Below, one piece after another: positions 1 to 11,711 of a stretch of 64,000 bases of DNA. Location: assembly GCF_030272615.1 (NCBI RefSeq), contig NC_081405.1, positions 611,379,065 to 611,443,064 on the forward strand, read 5' to 3'. Under the pieces are notes generated by a model. It searched no databases, was not told the origin of the DNA, and was given only the letters and a program-made list of their open reading frames with translations. Numbering within the stretch: the stretch's first letter is position 1; each line of letters starts with the position of its first letter. Origin of the DNA: Cryptomeria japonica (taxonomy: Eukaryota; Streptophyta; Pinopsida; Cupressales; Cupressaceae). A program made the translations under genes and the position numbers.

Positions 1-487
1 TAGAGGCTGCAAATTTTTATCTAGGAAGCCAATATAAGCGAGGATTTTTTAATTATAATGCAATAAACATCCCTTGAATCAATATTGAACAACTTAATTT
101 TTTATTTTGGCTAAAAATAAACTCTATAACCTATAACTTAAGCTTTTATATTTCATTGTATGAAAAGCTATATTTTATATTCTTAATATAGTCTTCTTAC
201 AATCAGCCATATTTTTTCCTTAATATTTTATAACGTAAAGTGAAAGATGAAATAAAGGGATTGCCTATTTCATATGTAAGGTTTATAGAAGCCACAATGA
301 ATAGGCATTTGAATCTTAGTAAGGGAAAAGGTTACAAACTAATAAAAAGGGTGACACAATTAAGATATACAGGATCAATATAAGAGGTAGATAAGTAATT
401 TTAGTAGAGCCCATTTGTGTTAATTTATCAAATTTATTATCGCCATTAGGGATAGGATATCAAGTAGTCATACAAATCCCTTACATA
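1..487. other. AT-rich flank, no gene seen
   Basis: This stretch lies outside the left LTR of the nested copia block. I see no open frame of useful length, no RNA gene and no clear repeat. The five bases just before the LTR are ACATA, a possible but unconfirmed target-site copy. Confidence 0.6.
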
Positions 488-1398
488 TGTTAGGACTTGG
501 GAAGGACAATTGAGATGGGGGGGTGAATCAATTGTTAACCAATTGTCAATAAATTATAATCCAAATGCAAATTATTCCAAATTAAACTTAGTGCTGGTAA
601 ACCAAAATTAAATGTTGGTAAAACATATTAATAGTTATAGCAGTACTAGTATAACTCCATGCATGAAACGAAATGAGAAACAACATCCACAACACATGAC
701 ACAGATATTTTGACATAGAAACCCGATAAGGGGAAAACCCATGGTAGGAAACCTTACCCATAATCAGATGATACTACTGCAGATAGTAAGTGTATACAAA
801 TGGGATCTGCACATGCAGAAAGGCCAACCACCTAGAGCTCACTGCTCAATCACAAAATAGGAATCACACTGACTACAATTGGATGGTTAAATCCAATAAC
901 AATGTATTGCCTCATAATAGCATCTGCAATGTTGGATTCAATACAATTTTAAGCTCTGGAAATGAGTGTTAAACACCTTCATAACCTTCCTTCAACCTTC
1001 AAATAATGTCTGCATGATTCACACAAGGATCTACTTTTTTTTTCTCTTCATTATTCCCACACACTCATCATGATCCTTATCAGATCTTCAATAAGATCTT
1101 ACAATCATATATACAAAACCTAAGACCTATATATGAGGTCGGCTCACTAAAGATATTAAAATTAAATCAATTACAAATAAGTCTTGATGCGATACAACAT
1201 GTCAGCTCAATACAATATCTAATCAATAAACCATTTCCAAAATGTGTTGTGTTGATCTGGAATAGATATCATGTACTGATCCATAACCTAGACCTATCTG
1301 TCGGTAAAGGCAAATTTGTCAACCCGATTAGACCAATAAGAAAAACACCAAATCCAAACATCTAATCCATCTCTTCAACATAACCAAATGATCTCCAA
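488..1398 (-). repeat. E1 3' LTR, truncated at its U3 side
   Basis: This copy pairs with the right LTR at 26527-27618 over most of its length, starting TGTTAGGACTTGGGAAGG here and TGTTGGGACCCGGGAAGG there. The copies differ by many single-base changes. The match stops near 1393-1398 at the shared word TGGAGAT (minus strand). There this copy runs straight into RNase H coding sequence, while the right copy continues for about 190-220 bp more. The U3 start and the polypurine tract are therefore missing, consistent with a deletion at microhomology. Confidence 0.8.
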
Positions 1399-2283
1399 GT
1401 TTCTCTTTGAGATATTCAAATGTTTCCTTAGGTAAAGGATTTGTAAAGATATCTGCAATTTGCTCTTTAGTGTTCACATTAACCAATCTTACTTCATTTT
1501 CTTCAACATTCTCTTTCAGAAAAATTGTACTTAATAGAAACATGCTTTGTCTTAGAGTGAAATACCGGATTCTTTGATATATCAATTGTTTTTGAATTAT
1601 CACAATAAATAATTATCGATTCTTTTCATTTTACCTTTATATCCTTCAACATTTACTTGATCCATAATACCTAAGTACAATTAGTTGTTGATGCAACATA
1701 TTCGAATTCTGCTATAGATAATGATGTACAAGTCTGCTTCTATCGATTCTTTTCATTTTACCTTTATATCCTTCAACATTTACTTGATCCATAATACCTA
1801 AGTACAATTAGTTGTTGATGCAACATATTCGAATTCTGCTATAGATAATGATGTACAAGTCTGCTTCTTGCTTATCCATGAAATCAATCTTCTACCAAGA
1901 AAGAATGCACCACTAGTGGTACTCTTTCTGTCATCTACATCTCCTGCCCAATTTACATCAATGTATGCACATAAATCAAAATTTCCATCCTTAGGATACC
2001 ATAAACCAAGATTTGTTGTGCTTTGTAGGTACCAAAAAGCCCTTTTTACTGTTGATTCATGATTTTCTTTAGGATTTCTTTGAAATCTTGATACAATACA
2101 TACTGCATTCATTATATCAGGTCTAGTTTGTGTCAAATATAGTAATCCTCCAATCATAGATTTGTACCTTATTGGATTAATAGGAGTTGAATCGTCCTTC
2201 AATGTCAATTTATCAGTTGTAGTCATAGGAGTGCTTACTTGTTTGGAATTTTCCATACCAAATTTCTTCAAAATTTCCTTCAA
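1399..2283 (-). pseudogene. E1 RNase H and RT tail (broken)
   Basis: Minus-strand frames 2283-1798 and 1603-1328 encode the end of a copia polyprotein. The first starts in the RT thumb region ([13 protein letters not shown], then YLTQTRPDIMNAV) and runs into RNase H (AYIDVNWAGDVDDRKSTTSG, whose Asp belongs to the catalytic set). The second holds the closing ENEVRLVNVNTKEQIADIFT motif typical of the copia RNase H end. Between them lies an exact 127-bp tandem duplication (1614-1867), which is not a multiple of three and destroys the frame. The C-terminus is fused to LTR sequence by the deletion noted for the 3' LTR. Not functional. Confidence 0.85.
1614..1867. repeat. Perfect 127-bp tandem duplication
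   Basis: Copy one is 1614-1740 and copy two is 1741-1867. Both begin TATCGATTCTTTTCATTTTA and end ACAAGTCTGCTTC, and I see no mismatch along 127 bases. The duplicated stretch is RNase H coding sequence of E1. Identity inside an element whose LTRs differ at many positions suggests that the duplication is much younger than E1, or that it is an assembly artefact. Confidence 0.95.
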
Positions 2284-2322
2284 GTACTTTGTTTGACATA
2301 TAAATATACCTCTATCTATTTG

Positions 2323-3186
2323 TTAAATCTGCAAACCTAGAAAAAAAATTATCTTTCCAATCATAGACATTTCGATTTCTTCCTGCATCTTGTTAGAAAA
2401 GTCTTTACATAATCCATCTTCACCTCCAAAAAGGATATCATCCATAAATAATTCAATAGCCAACATATCATCATTGGTAACTTTGTAATACAAATTGTTG
2501 TCAACATTACCTTTTGTGTAACCAAGCTTCAAAAGATATTTATCCAATCTAGCATACCAATCTCTGGGAGCTTGCTTCAATCCATATAAAGCTTTCCTTA
2601 ACCTGCAAACCATATCCTTATTATCTGTCAATGAAAATCCATCAGGTTGTTCAATGTAAAGTTCCTCCTCTAGATCTCCATTCAGAAATACACATTTTAC
2701 ATCCATCTGATAAACTTTATAGTTCTTATGAGCTGCAAATGCAAGAAATAGTCTAACTGCCTCAATTCTGGCTATCGATGCAAAGGTTTCATTATAATCA
2801 ATTCCTTCTTTCTGTGAATAACCTTTACAAACTAATCTTGCTTTATTCCTGATTACTTCACCATTCTCATTAAGTTTATTTCTATATACCCATTTAGTTC
2901 CAATTACATTTTTGTCTTTAGGCCGGGGAACTAATGTCCATGTATTATTCTTTTCAATTTGTTCTAATTCTTCTTCCATTACTTTTATCCAATGTTCATC
3001 CTGACATGCTTCAATAATAGATGTTGGTTCAACTTGAGAAATTAAACGTACCTCTTCATTTGTCAATCTTTCTCTAGTCATAACACCTTGATTCTTGTTT
3101 CCAATTATCTGATTCTCTGAATGATTCAATCTTACATACCTGGGTTTATTCTGATTTACATTCACAGGTTGTTGTTCTTTAGTCAT
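2323..3186 (-). pseudogene. E1 reverse transcriptase domain
   Basis: A 287-residue minus-strand open frame holds the copia reverse transcriptase (RVT_2 type). Near residue 20 it has a linker of the form [11 protein letters not shown], then the [15 protein letters not shown] entry. The palm motifs follow: [60 protein letters not shown] and [13 protein letters not shown]. The catalytic box reads FMDD ([11 protein letters not shown]) where most copia copies have YVDD or FVDD. Stops at both ends separate it from integrase upstream and RNase H downstream. It would copy element RNA into DNA inside the capsid-like particle if intact. The frame is fairly long, but the element as a whole is dead. Confidence 0.9.
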
Positions 3187-3897
3187 AGTTGAATTTTATG
3201 ATGATACTAGTGTGACTAGTTCTTCACTCTATATCGGTGCAATCTATGTTGGTTCATTTATAATCATTTCAACTATTGGTTCTACAAATCTTGAATCTCT
3301 TCCAAAATGTTCATATATCTTCACATTAGTACTCTCAATGATTTTCTGTAATCTTTTATTATAACATCTATATGCCTTGCTTCTAGATGAATAATCAAGA
3401 AATATTCCTTCATCACTTCTAGGATCAAATTTACCAATATATTAATCTCTTCCAATATAACATTTGCTTTCAAATATTCTAAAGTACTTAAGAGTAGGAG
3501 TATGACCAAACCATAGTTCATAAGGGGTCTTACCAGTTTCACTTTTGATGTGAACTCTGTTGAAAGTATAAACCGTTGTATTCACTGCTTCTCTCTAGTA
3601 CACATGAGGTAGATTTGCTTCCATTAATATGGTTCTTGTTGCATCCAGAATAGTTATGTTCTTCCTTTCTACAATTCCACTATGTTGGGGTGTCTGGGGT
3701 GCTGATAGTTGTCTTTTGATTCCATTCACTTCACAGAATCCATTAAATTCTCTAGATGTAAATTCTCCTCCTTGATCTGATCTCAAACATTTGATTTTTT
3801 TCTTGGTTTCATTCTCTACCATTGCCTTGCATATCTTGAATCTTCCAAAAGCTTTTGATTTCTCCCTAAGAAAAGTAACCCAACACATTCTAGAATA
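3187..3897 (-). pseudogene. E1 integrase C-terminal half and linker, cut by E2
   Basis: The minus-strand frame from 3897 down to 3595 continues the integrase catalytic core. It has the second catalytic Asp in LRSDQGGEFTS and the Glu in GIVERKN; the usual PQQNG before it has become PQHSG. A stop interrupts the frame at LPHVY. The frame at 3542-3321 is the weakly conserved linker towards RT. The upstream half of this integrase lies at 11331-11435, on the far side of E2. The split is in the conserved IIDDYSRM stretch, and the frame matches when E2 and one GAATA copy are removed. Confidence 0.88.
3893..3897. repeat. Target-site duplication of E2, left copy (GAATA)
   Basis: GAATA directly precedes the TGTTGG start of E2 and is repeated exactly at 11331-11335 after its terminal CA. 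Five bases is the usual copia duplication length. Confidence 0.95.
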
Positions 3898-5410
3898 TGT
3901 TGGCAATATAGCATTATAACAAACAATGAAGGATTGTTGATGATTATGGATATAACTGATTAAGGATGTTTACTGTCTTGAAATTATTATTTTTTCATTG
4001 ATGTCAAGAAATTGATTTTCTAATTCAGTGTGATGTTGCCATATCTTGAGAAGTATGATTTGAAGAATATAAAGATGTCGGTAAAAGACACGAGAAAGAT
4101 TATGATGAATAAGAGGATGAATAAGGTACTCAATGGGCAACTATTACCGAGTCAGACAATGATGAGATCATGATGTTTAGATTGTTTTAACATCATACAT
4201 ATTTTATAAATTGTAAGGTTAATACTATACTATGTTACCAAGCAAAGAACCTAGTCAGTAAACCCTAAGGAACCTAGTCGGTAAACCCTAAGGTTATCGC
4301 TATCAGTTAATGAAGGCAGAATGTCTACCAAGTGAATTTTAGTATTTATTGAGTTGTAACCAAGTTGTAACCGAGCTATAACAGAATGCATTAAATGGTT
4401 ACATGCATTATTTAATGAAGGAAGCTAATGAGCTAGAACTAATTAAATGATTGGTATGTCATAAATAAAGTTTGTTAATGAATCTATGGCAAAGGAAAGT
4501 TGGCATGAAGATATACAACGTAGATTGAACCACAATACCCTAGCACAAGTTCCAAGAAATATATGCAAGTTCCTAGGTGGGGTAAAACATTTTCAGATCG
4601 AAAGATGCATTGAACTTGGACAAGATTGAAGATCTGATGGCTATGATTGATCATGGGAAATGTGATCAAGGAGATTAAGTGGTTAGCTAATTGTTTATAA
4701 ATAGGGAACTGTTGATAAACAATGCATGTGGGCAAGTGTATGTACAGGGATGCTACATAGTGATTACTGAGCACAGAAGCTTGAAGACCTGTTTGAATAA
4801 TAGAGTATAGAAGCCCAGTAGATAGACAAGATTAGTTCTATGTCTAGATTGTATTGAACAAATAGGAATCTACTTTAGCATTTTAGATGTGAAGTTGCAG
4901 ATAGATTTTTATTACTATTATTTTGTGAAAGTGATAGAAAATCTCTTAACCGAGTGGACTTAATAGTCTTATTTGTAAAACCCTCTAGCAAGGTGACATT
5001 CTAATTGAGTGTTTCAAATCCTTTAACAAGTTCACTTCTAACAAGGTGAAGATCCTAATAGATCTGAGGGAAATCCCTTAACCGGGTCACATCTAGCAAC
5101 GTGTTTGTAATCTTTAACAGGATTTTCTTTTAACCGAGCATACTCTAGAAGAGTATATTTCTTAGTGGGTCTGAAATCCCACAGTGGTTTTTCTCTATTT
5201 GGGTTTCCACGTTAAATCTGGTGTTATGAGGTTTATGATGTTTATATACTTTTGAGTTTGCATGTTTAACAATTTTAGTTATATTACTGAAGTATATGTT
5301 ACTGAGGTTGAATCTGATGTTTTTATAGAAGATTAAGTTTGTATGATTCACCCCCCCTCTCATCTTGTTGGCTATTGGATCTGTACTTACATTTAGTATA
5401 AGAACTATTG
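3898..5410 (+). repeat. E2 5' LTR
   Basis: It runs from TGTTGGCAATATAGC to ACTATTG, where the terminal CA has mutated to TG (the 3' copy ends ACTATCA). Relative to the 3' copy it lacks about 32 bp near its start, between two GTTG words. It also has an extra short duplication around 4250-4290 (GGTAAACCCTAAGG). It contains a TATA box at 4696-4704 and degenerate repeats of a CCTTTAACAAGGT-like word around 4970-5130. Confidence 0.95.
4696..4704 (+). promoter_or_regulatory. TATA box in E2 5' LTR
   Basis: TATAAATAG sits in the LTR and is repeated in the 3' LTR near 10613-10621. It is the likely core promoter of the element, with transcription expected to begin about 30 bases downstream. Confidence 0.65.
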
Positions 5411-5412
5411 AT

Positions 5413-5424
5413 TGGTATTAGAGC
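5413..5424 (+). promoter_or_regulatory. E2 primer binding site (initiator Met tRNA)
   Basis: TGGTATTAGAGC lies two bases after the LTR. The expected word complementary to the 3' end of plant initiator methionine tRNA is TGGTATCAGAGC. E2 has one C-to-T change. Confidence 0.9.
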
Positions 5425-5474
5425 CTTAGACTCTAGAAGAAAAATTTAAATACACTTGAGTTAAAGATCCAAAG

Positions 5475-6279
5475 ATGTATAAGAGGGATGCACCGAAGCT
5501 AAACAAGTCAAGTTTCTCTACATGGCAGAAAAGGATGAAGCTGCATCTATCAGGAGTTGGAGAATATGTTGTATACTATCTGGAGAATGATTTTGTTACA
5601 CCGAGCACCTATCCATTGACTATGGAAGAGATAAAGCCAAAGCAAGAACATATCCAAGTAATGATTGAAATAACATCTGCATTGACTGATTCACTACCAG
5701 CTTATGCAATCGGAGTCTCTATAATCAATGAATTGAGTTCTGTACCTAATATGCCAATTTATTTAGATGCTACTATTGGTAAGATACATGCATTTGAGTT
5801 AAGTAACTTTGATAACAATGGATCTTCGTTAAATAAAGTTGAATCTACATTTAGTTCTTTTCATCTTGATGAATCTAATGATTTCAATGAAAGAATGTAT
5901 AAGTACTCTGAAGGAGATCATAGTGGAGCAAGTGAAAGATTTCGTAAGAACATGGAAGAAGTACACAAATTGTATGAGGATATCTGAAAGCAAGAAGAGT
6001 TTGAAGAACTATTAGCCAAAACGTTACCGAGAGGCAAAGGTAAGTACAAAGGAAAACTACCTTTGAAATGTTTCAATTGTGATAAAATAGGACATATGGC
6101 TTCTAACTCTCTTGAAAAAGATTCTACTGAAAAGAGAGATTATTGAGATGATAGACAAAAAGATAATCATTACAGAGAACACCGAGACTTCAGAAGAAGA
6201 GATAGAAAGACATGCTTAATAGCCGATGAGGAATCCAATGATGATAAATCAGATGAAACTGATACAGAGGAAGTAGTTT
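5475..6279 (+). pseudogene. E2 gag (internally deleted)
   Basis: The frame opens with MYKRDAPKLNKSSFSTWQKR, a typical copia gag start (the element capsid protein, which packages the RNA). Compared with the 321-residue gag of E4, about 90 residues are missing between residues 73 and 75 (ALTD joined to SLPAY). A TGA stop at 5985-5987 follows LYEDI. Beyond it the frame continues with LPRGKGKYKGKLPLK and a zinc knuckle at 6069-6110. There the last Cys of the CCHC set has become Ser (CFNCDKIGHMASNS). Another stop follows KRDY. Broken capsid gene. Confidence 0.9.
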
Positions 6280-6573
6280 ATGTGGCTATCAAAGATGGAT
6301 CAGATGAAGAAAGGTATGAATAAAAATCCCCTAAAATCTCACATAAACACTAATGATTCTTGGATCATAGATAGTGGATGCTTACATCATATGACAGGAG
6401 ATAAACACAAGTTTGTTATATTAGAAGATTATGATGGAGGCTATGTTAGATTTGGTAATGATGCACCATGTCCGGTGAAAGGTAAAGGATCTATAACACT
6501 TCTTGAAAATGCAAGATGCAATGATGTTTATTGGGTTGAAGGTTTGAAATACAATTTGTTGAGTGTAGCATAG
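6280..6573 (+). pseudogene. E2 protease domain
   Basis: A 97-residue frame includes DSWIIDSGCLHHMTGD. The DSG triad (codons at 6370-6378) is the active-site motif of the copia aspartic protease, which would cut the polyprotein into its parts. It ends with NLLSVA and a TAG stop where E4 also has TAG, so this stop is shared by both copies. In related elements this position is Gln. Confidence 0.88.
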
Positions 6574-7803
6574 CTAAACAACTCAGGTTACCGAATAGAA
6601 TTTCAGAAAAGAATTGTCAAAGTTCATGACAAGAATGGAAAGTTAGCTGCTACTGGGACACAAACAAAAGGTAACACATTTCACCTTGACTCAACTCGTA
6701 ACAAGTGTTTGTATGCAAAGATAGATGATACCTAGCTATGGCATAAAAGGTTTTGTCATGTAAATTTTGATAATCTAACCAAAATAAGTAAGAACCATCG
6801 AGTAAGAGGTCTACCGAGTCTTGAAAAACCTGAGAATGTTATGTGCTAAGGATGTTAGATGGGTAAGATGACAAGATCAAGATTTACAAGTAAGTCTTAC
6901 ACTTCTAAGGGAATTTTAGATCTAGTCCACACTGATCTTTGTGGTCCTATGAAAGTTCAAAGTTATTATGGTGATAAATATTTCATATTATTTGTGTATG
7001 ACTATTCAAGGATGATGTTAGTAATGTTTTTAAAAGAAAAATCGGAAGATTTTCAAATGTTTAAATGGTACAAGGAAAGAGTTGAAAATGAAACAAGAAG
7101 ACAATTGAAATGTCTTAGATCAGATAGAGGAGGAGAGTTCACATCTGATGAATTCAACTTATTCTGCAATGATCATGGTATTAGAAGACAAGTCTCTGCA
7201 CCGAGAACTCCATAATAGAATGGAATAGCTGAGAGAAGAAATAGATCTATTGTGGATTGTGCTAGAACACTAATAACTGAAAAGAAAGTGCCACAAACAT
7301 TTTGGAGAGAAGCAATAAGCACAACAGTTTACACCCTGAATCGAGTACAATTGAAGAAAGGTACTTTGAAGACACCATATGAAATCTGGTATGATAAGAA
7401 ACCCAATGTAAATTATTTTAAAATCTTTGGAAGTAGATGCTATGTTCACGAAGATGATAGAAATGGCAAGTTTGATCAAAAAAGTGAAGAAGGAACATTT
7501 CTAGGTTATTCTTCTAGAAGCAAAGAATTTAAATCTCTGATCAAATCATCTAACAAAATAGTAGAAAGTGCAAATGTGAAAATTGATGAATCTGCAGAAA
7601 GAAATGATGAAGGAAATTCCAAGGAACCAGAAGACTATGATGAATTTGTCTATGTTCAACCAAGAAGTCTTACTAAGAAGACTGTTGAAGAAGATGAAGA
7701 GAATATCCAGTTACCGAGTGATGAAGAAGATCATACAGAGCCTACCGAGTCTGTATCAGCCAAGTATGTCAAAAGCCCTCATGCACCAAGTCAAATTATA
7801 TGA
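6574..7803 (+). pseudogene. E2 GAG-pre-integrase and integrase
   Basis: The pre-integrase zinc region (HKRFCHVNFDNL) is around 6740-6780, after a stop at 6733. Two stops lie around MGKM, at about 6847 and 6856. The integrase core has its first Asp in LDLVHTDLCGPM, the second in LRSDRGGEFTSDEF and the Glu in NGIAERRN. A TAG at 7213-7215 replaces the first Gln of PQQNG. After the core come KTPYEIWYDKKPNVNYFKIFG and a charged tail ending SQII. The TGA at 7801-7803 is also present at the matching place in E4. Integrase would insert the DNA copy; here it is broken. Confidence 0.9.
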
Positions 7804-8734
7804 GATAAGAATGATCTAGTGATGACAAGGAATAAACTGAGACAGAACACATGTCTCATATCTGAATTTGAACCGAGAATAGTGAAAGAGGCATTTAACA
7901 GTGAAGATTGGATAAATGCTATGATAGAAGAGATTGATCAAATTTAAGAAGAATGACACATGGACACTAATCCCAAGACCGAAGGACAAAAATGTAATCA
8001 GTACAAAGTGGATTTTTAGAAACAAGCTAAATGAAAAAGGAGAGGTCATTGGAAACAAAGCAAGACTAGTTTGCAAAGGTTATGCTCAAGAAGAAGGAAT
8101 TGATTATGGTGAAACTTTTGCACCTGTTGCTAGACTTGAAGAAGTAAGAACATTGTTGGCATATGCTGCTTTCAAAAAATTCAAGGTATATCAAATGGAT
8201 GTCAAATCTGCATTTTTGAATGGAATATTAGAAGAAGAAGTTTTTATTGAACAACCTGAAGGATTTGTTGAAAATAAAGATCAAGTATGTAAATTGAACA
8301 AAGCTTTATATGGTTTGAAACAAGCACCTAGAGCATGGTATGAAAGATTGCACTCTTATTTGATTAAGATTGGTTTTATAAGGACAAGTGAGAACAACAA
8401 TATGTACATGAAGAATGATGAAAATGGAATACTAATCTCAGCCATATTTGTTGATGATATTATATTTTGTGGAAATGACTCTTTATGCAAGAACTTTGAA
8501 AATAAAATGAGCAAAGAATTTGAGATGTCATTAATCAGTGAGATAAAGTATTTTATAGGTTTACAGATACTGCAAATGAAAAATGAGATTTTTATTACTC
8601 AATCCAAGTACATAAAGGAAATCTTGAAGAAATTTGGAATGGAGGACTCAAAACTAGTAAGTACTCCTATGACTACCAACTGTAAATTATCAAAGAATGA
8701 TGAATCTGCATCTATTGATGAAACACTTTACTAA
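7804..8734 (+). pseudogene. E2 reverse transcriptase
   Basis: After [17 protein letters not shown] a frameshift at about 7940 leads into the 266-residue frame from 7934 to 8734. It carries all the main copia RT blocks: [49 protein letters not shown] and the catalytic FVDD box ([12 protein letters not shown]). The thumb follows ([13 protein letters not shown]). It ends at a TAA just before SMIGKLQYV. Most motifs are intact, but the upstream frameshift and the downstream stop prevent a full product. Confidence 0.92.
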
Positions 8735-9401
8735 TCCATGATTGGAAAGCTACAATATGTTGTTCACAACAGACCAGACATAGCACTTGCAGTAGGTATA
8801 GTTGCAAGATTCTTTGCAGATCCTAAGGAAACATATATGACAGCAATCAAAAGAATTTTTAGATACTTGAAAGGCACAGAGGATTATGGCTTAGTATATT
8901 AGAAAGGAAATGATTTTGATTTAAAAGTTTATACTGATGTTGATTGGGTAGGCAACATTGATGACAGAAAAAGCACAAGTGGAGGAGCCTTCTTTTTAGG
9001 AGAAAGACTAGTGAGTTGGCTTAGCAAGAAACAAGGATGTGTTTCACAGTCAACAACAGAAGTTGAATATGTTGCTGCAGCATTGAATTGTACCAACATT
9101 GCATGGATCAAGCAACTGTTGGAAGGTATAAATGACAAATTTACCGAGTTAGTAACTATATTCTATGACAATACCGGTGCCATTAACATTTCAAAGAATC
9201 CTGTTATGCACTCTTAAGACAAAGCACATCTCTATCAAATATCATTATCTTAGAGAAGAAGCTCAAGAGAAGAAAGTGGTGTTGGAGTATGTTAGCACAA
9301 AGGAACAAATAGCAGATATCTTCACCAAGCCACTACAAAGGGATACTTTTGAATATCTCAGAAGTAAGTTAGGGGTCCTACCCCTATCTTCTACTCACTG
9401 A
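8735..9401 (+). pseudogene. E2 RNase H and polyprotein end
   Basis: The frame reads SMIGKLQYVVHNRPDIAL, then YTDVDWVGNIDDRKSTSGGA (RNase H start), then SWLSKKQGCVSQSTTEVEYV. It ends with KTKHISIKYHYLREEAQEKK and EQIADIFTKPLQRDTFEYL. A TAG lies near 8900, and a one-base frameshift at about 9215 joins the two frames 9011-9217 and 9165-9401. This domain would remove RNA from the RNA-DNA hybrid. Confidence 0.88.
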
Positions 9402-9816
9402 TGGAGTTTAGTGAAAGCATCAATCTGATGACTCTATCGAATATCTTTTAGGAGTTGATGCTGATTTACACACTTTAAGATGTTTTCTAAAGGTGTACAG
9501 GAAATATTACAGGAACCAATACAGGGAACAAGAATTGAAGACAAAATGCTCTGACCGAGACTAAATTGACACATTACAGCAGGAATTCACTCATACAGGA
9601 TGAAATTATGTTTTAGTTCTTTACTTTTTGGCATTGTTGTCAAAGGGGGAGAAGACTAATAAAAAGGGGAAGAAGACTGAAGTTTGGAAAGAAGACTGAG
9701 AAAAGAGGAGAAGTCTAATGTATGGGGGAGAGCATTTTAGCATTCCAAAATCACAGCAATCTGAATCTTTTAAGGTCAAATCAATTGGTTTTGCCATCAA
9801 TGCCAAAGGGGGAGAT
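9402..9816 (+). other. E2 3' untranslated region with polypurine tract
   Basis: No coding frame is seen here. The stretch is purine-rich (AAAAAGGGGAAGAAGACTG and variants) and ends with the polypurine tract AAAGGGGGAGAT at 9805-9816, directly before the 3' LTR. The tract would prime plus-strand DNA synthesis. Confidence 0.88.
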
Positions 9817-11330
9817 TGTTGGCAATATAGCATTATAACAGACAATGAAGGATTGTTGACATTTCAATAAGGATATTGAGAAGGTTGTTGATGATTATGG
9901 ATATAACTGATTAAGGATGTTTACTGTCTTGATATTATTATTTTGTCATTGATGTCAAGAAATTGATTTTCTAATTCAGTATGATGTTGCCATATCTTGA
10001 GAAGTATGATTTGAAGAATATAAAGATGTCAGTAAAAGACACAGGAAAGATTATAATGAATAAGAGGATGAAGAAGGTATTCAATGGGCAACTATTACCG
10101 AGTCAGACAATGATGAGATCATGATGTTTAGATTGTTTTAACATCATACATATGTTGTAAATTGTAAGGTTAATACTATACTATGTTACCAAGCAAAGAA
10201 CCTAGTCGGTAAACCCTAAGGTTATCACTATCAGTTAATGAAGGTGGAATGTCTACCAAGTGAATTTTAGTATTTACCGAGTTGTAACCGAGCTATAATA
10301 GAATGCATTAAATGGTTACATGCGTTATTTAATGAAGGAAGTTGATGAGCTAGAACTCATTAAATGATTGCTATGTTGTAAATAAAGTTTGTTAATGAAT
10401 CTATGGCAAAGGAAAGTCGGCATGAAGATCTACACTACAGATTGAACCGCAATACCCTAGCACAAGTTCCAAGAAATATATGCAAGTTCTTAGGCAAGGT
10501 AAAACATTTTCAGATCAAAAGATGCATTGAACCTGGACAAGATTGAAGATTTGATGGCTATGATTGATCATGGGAAATGTGATCAAGGAGATTAAGTGGT
10601 TAGCTAATTGTTTATAAATAGGGAACTATTCATAAACAATCCATACAGGCAAGTGTATGCACAGGGATGCTACATAGTGATTACCAAGCATAGAAGCTTG
10701 AAGACCTATTTGAATAACAGAGTATAGAAGCCCAGCAGATGGACAAGATTAGTTCTATGTCTACATTATATTGAACAAATAAGAATCTACTTTAGCATTT
10801 TAGATGTGAAGTTGCAGATAGATTTTTATTACTGTTATTTTGTGAAAGTGACAGAAAATCTCTTAACCGAGTGGACTTAACAGTCTTATTTGTAAAACCC
10901 TCTAGCAAGGTGACATTTTGATTGAGTGTTTGAAATCCTTTAACAAGGTCACTTCTAACAAGGTGAAAATCCTAACAGATCTGAGGGAAATCCCTTAACC
11001 GGGTCACATCTAGCAATGTGTTTGTAATCTTTAACAGGATTTGCTTTTAACCGAATATACTCTAGAAGAGTATATTTCTTAGTGGCTCCAAAATCCCACA
11101 ATGGTTTTTCCCTATTTGGGTTTCCACATTAAATCCAGTGTTATGAGGTTTATGATGTTTATATGCTTTTGAGTTTGCATGTTTAACAGTTTTTGTTATA
11201 TTACTAAAGTATATGTTACCAAGGTTGAATCTGATGTTTTTATAGAGGATTATGTTTGTATGATTCACCCCCCCCCCTCTCATCTTGTTGGCTATTAGAT
11301 CTATACTTACATTTAGTATTAGAACTATCA
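9817..11330 (+). repeat. E2 3' LTR
   Basis: It starts TGTTGGCAATATAGC and ends AGAACTATCA, 1514 bp, with TG...CA ends. It differs from the 5' copy by scattered substitutions and small indels. It is followed at once by the second GAATA. Confidence 0.96.
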
Positions 11331-11711
11331 GAATAATCATCAATTATTAGCATAAAGTATCTATCTCCTTGTAAACTTCTTGTTCTTGTTGGACCACATA
11401 AATCAGTATGAATTACTCTTAAATTTTTTTCTAACTTACTTTCCCATTTGACATTCCTTACATACCAGATTATGAGGCTTCACAACCTTAGGTAAATCCC
11501 TTACTACCTTAGTTGAGCTGGTCTTTAGAATGCAATCAAAATTCACATGATAGAGTATGTTATACCATAACCAACTTTCATCTATGTGTGCAATCAAACA
11601 TGTCTTATCACTAGTATTCAAGTGAAAGATATTATATTTAGTCTGATTACCGGTTGCAATATCCAATCCAATTATGTTTATGATTTTGCATTTTCCATTC
11701 TTGAATTGTAA
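11331..11711 (-). pseudogene. E1 pre-integrase and integrase N-terminal part
   Basis: The minus-strand frame 11666-11436 has NIFHLNTSDKTCLIAHIDES, then HVNFDC and CKECQMGK, the GAG-pre-integrase zinc region. After a stop, the frame continues towards 11331 with VIHTDLCGPTRTRSLQGDRY and LIIDDYS. This gives the first catalytic Asp and the run up to the E2 insertion point. The remaining half is at 3595-3897. Confidence 0.88.

Larger units (their letters stand above)
3898..11330 (+). mobile_element. E2: Ty1/copia element with both LTRs, degenerate
   Basis: E2 is 7433 bp long with LTRs of about 1.5 kb, a primer site, gag, protease, integrase, RT, RNase H and a polypurine tract, all on the plus strand. 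It is flanked by GAATA. It belongs to the same family as E4 (16024-23725): the LTR ends, gag start (MYKRDAPKLNK) and pol are nearly the same. E2 carries more stops, an internal gag deletion and more LTR differences than E4, so it appears older. By eye I count roughly 27 changes in about 440 aligned LTR bases; this is a rough count, not a computed distance. Confidence 0.96.

Noticed and set aside
790-972. 60-residue frame
   Set aside because: It lies in the E1 LTR. The right LTR does not preserve it as a protein.
5145-5363. Minus-strand 72-residue frame and its copy at 11062-11343
   Set aside because: Both are antisense to the E2 LTR end and merely repeat because the LTRs repeat.
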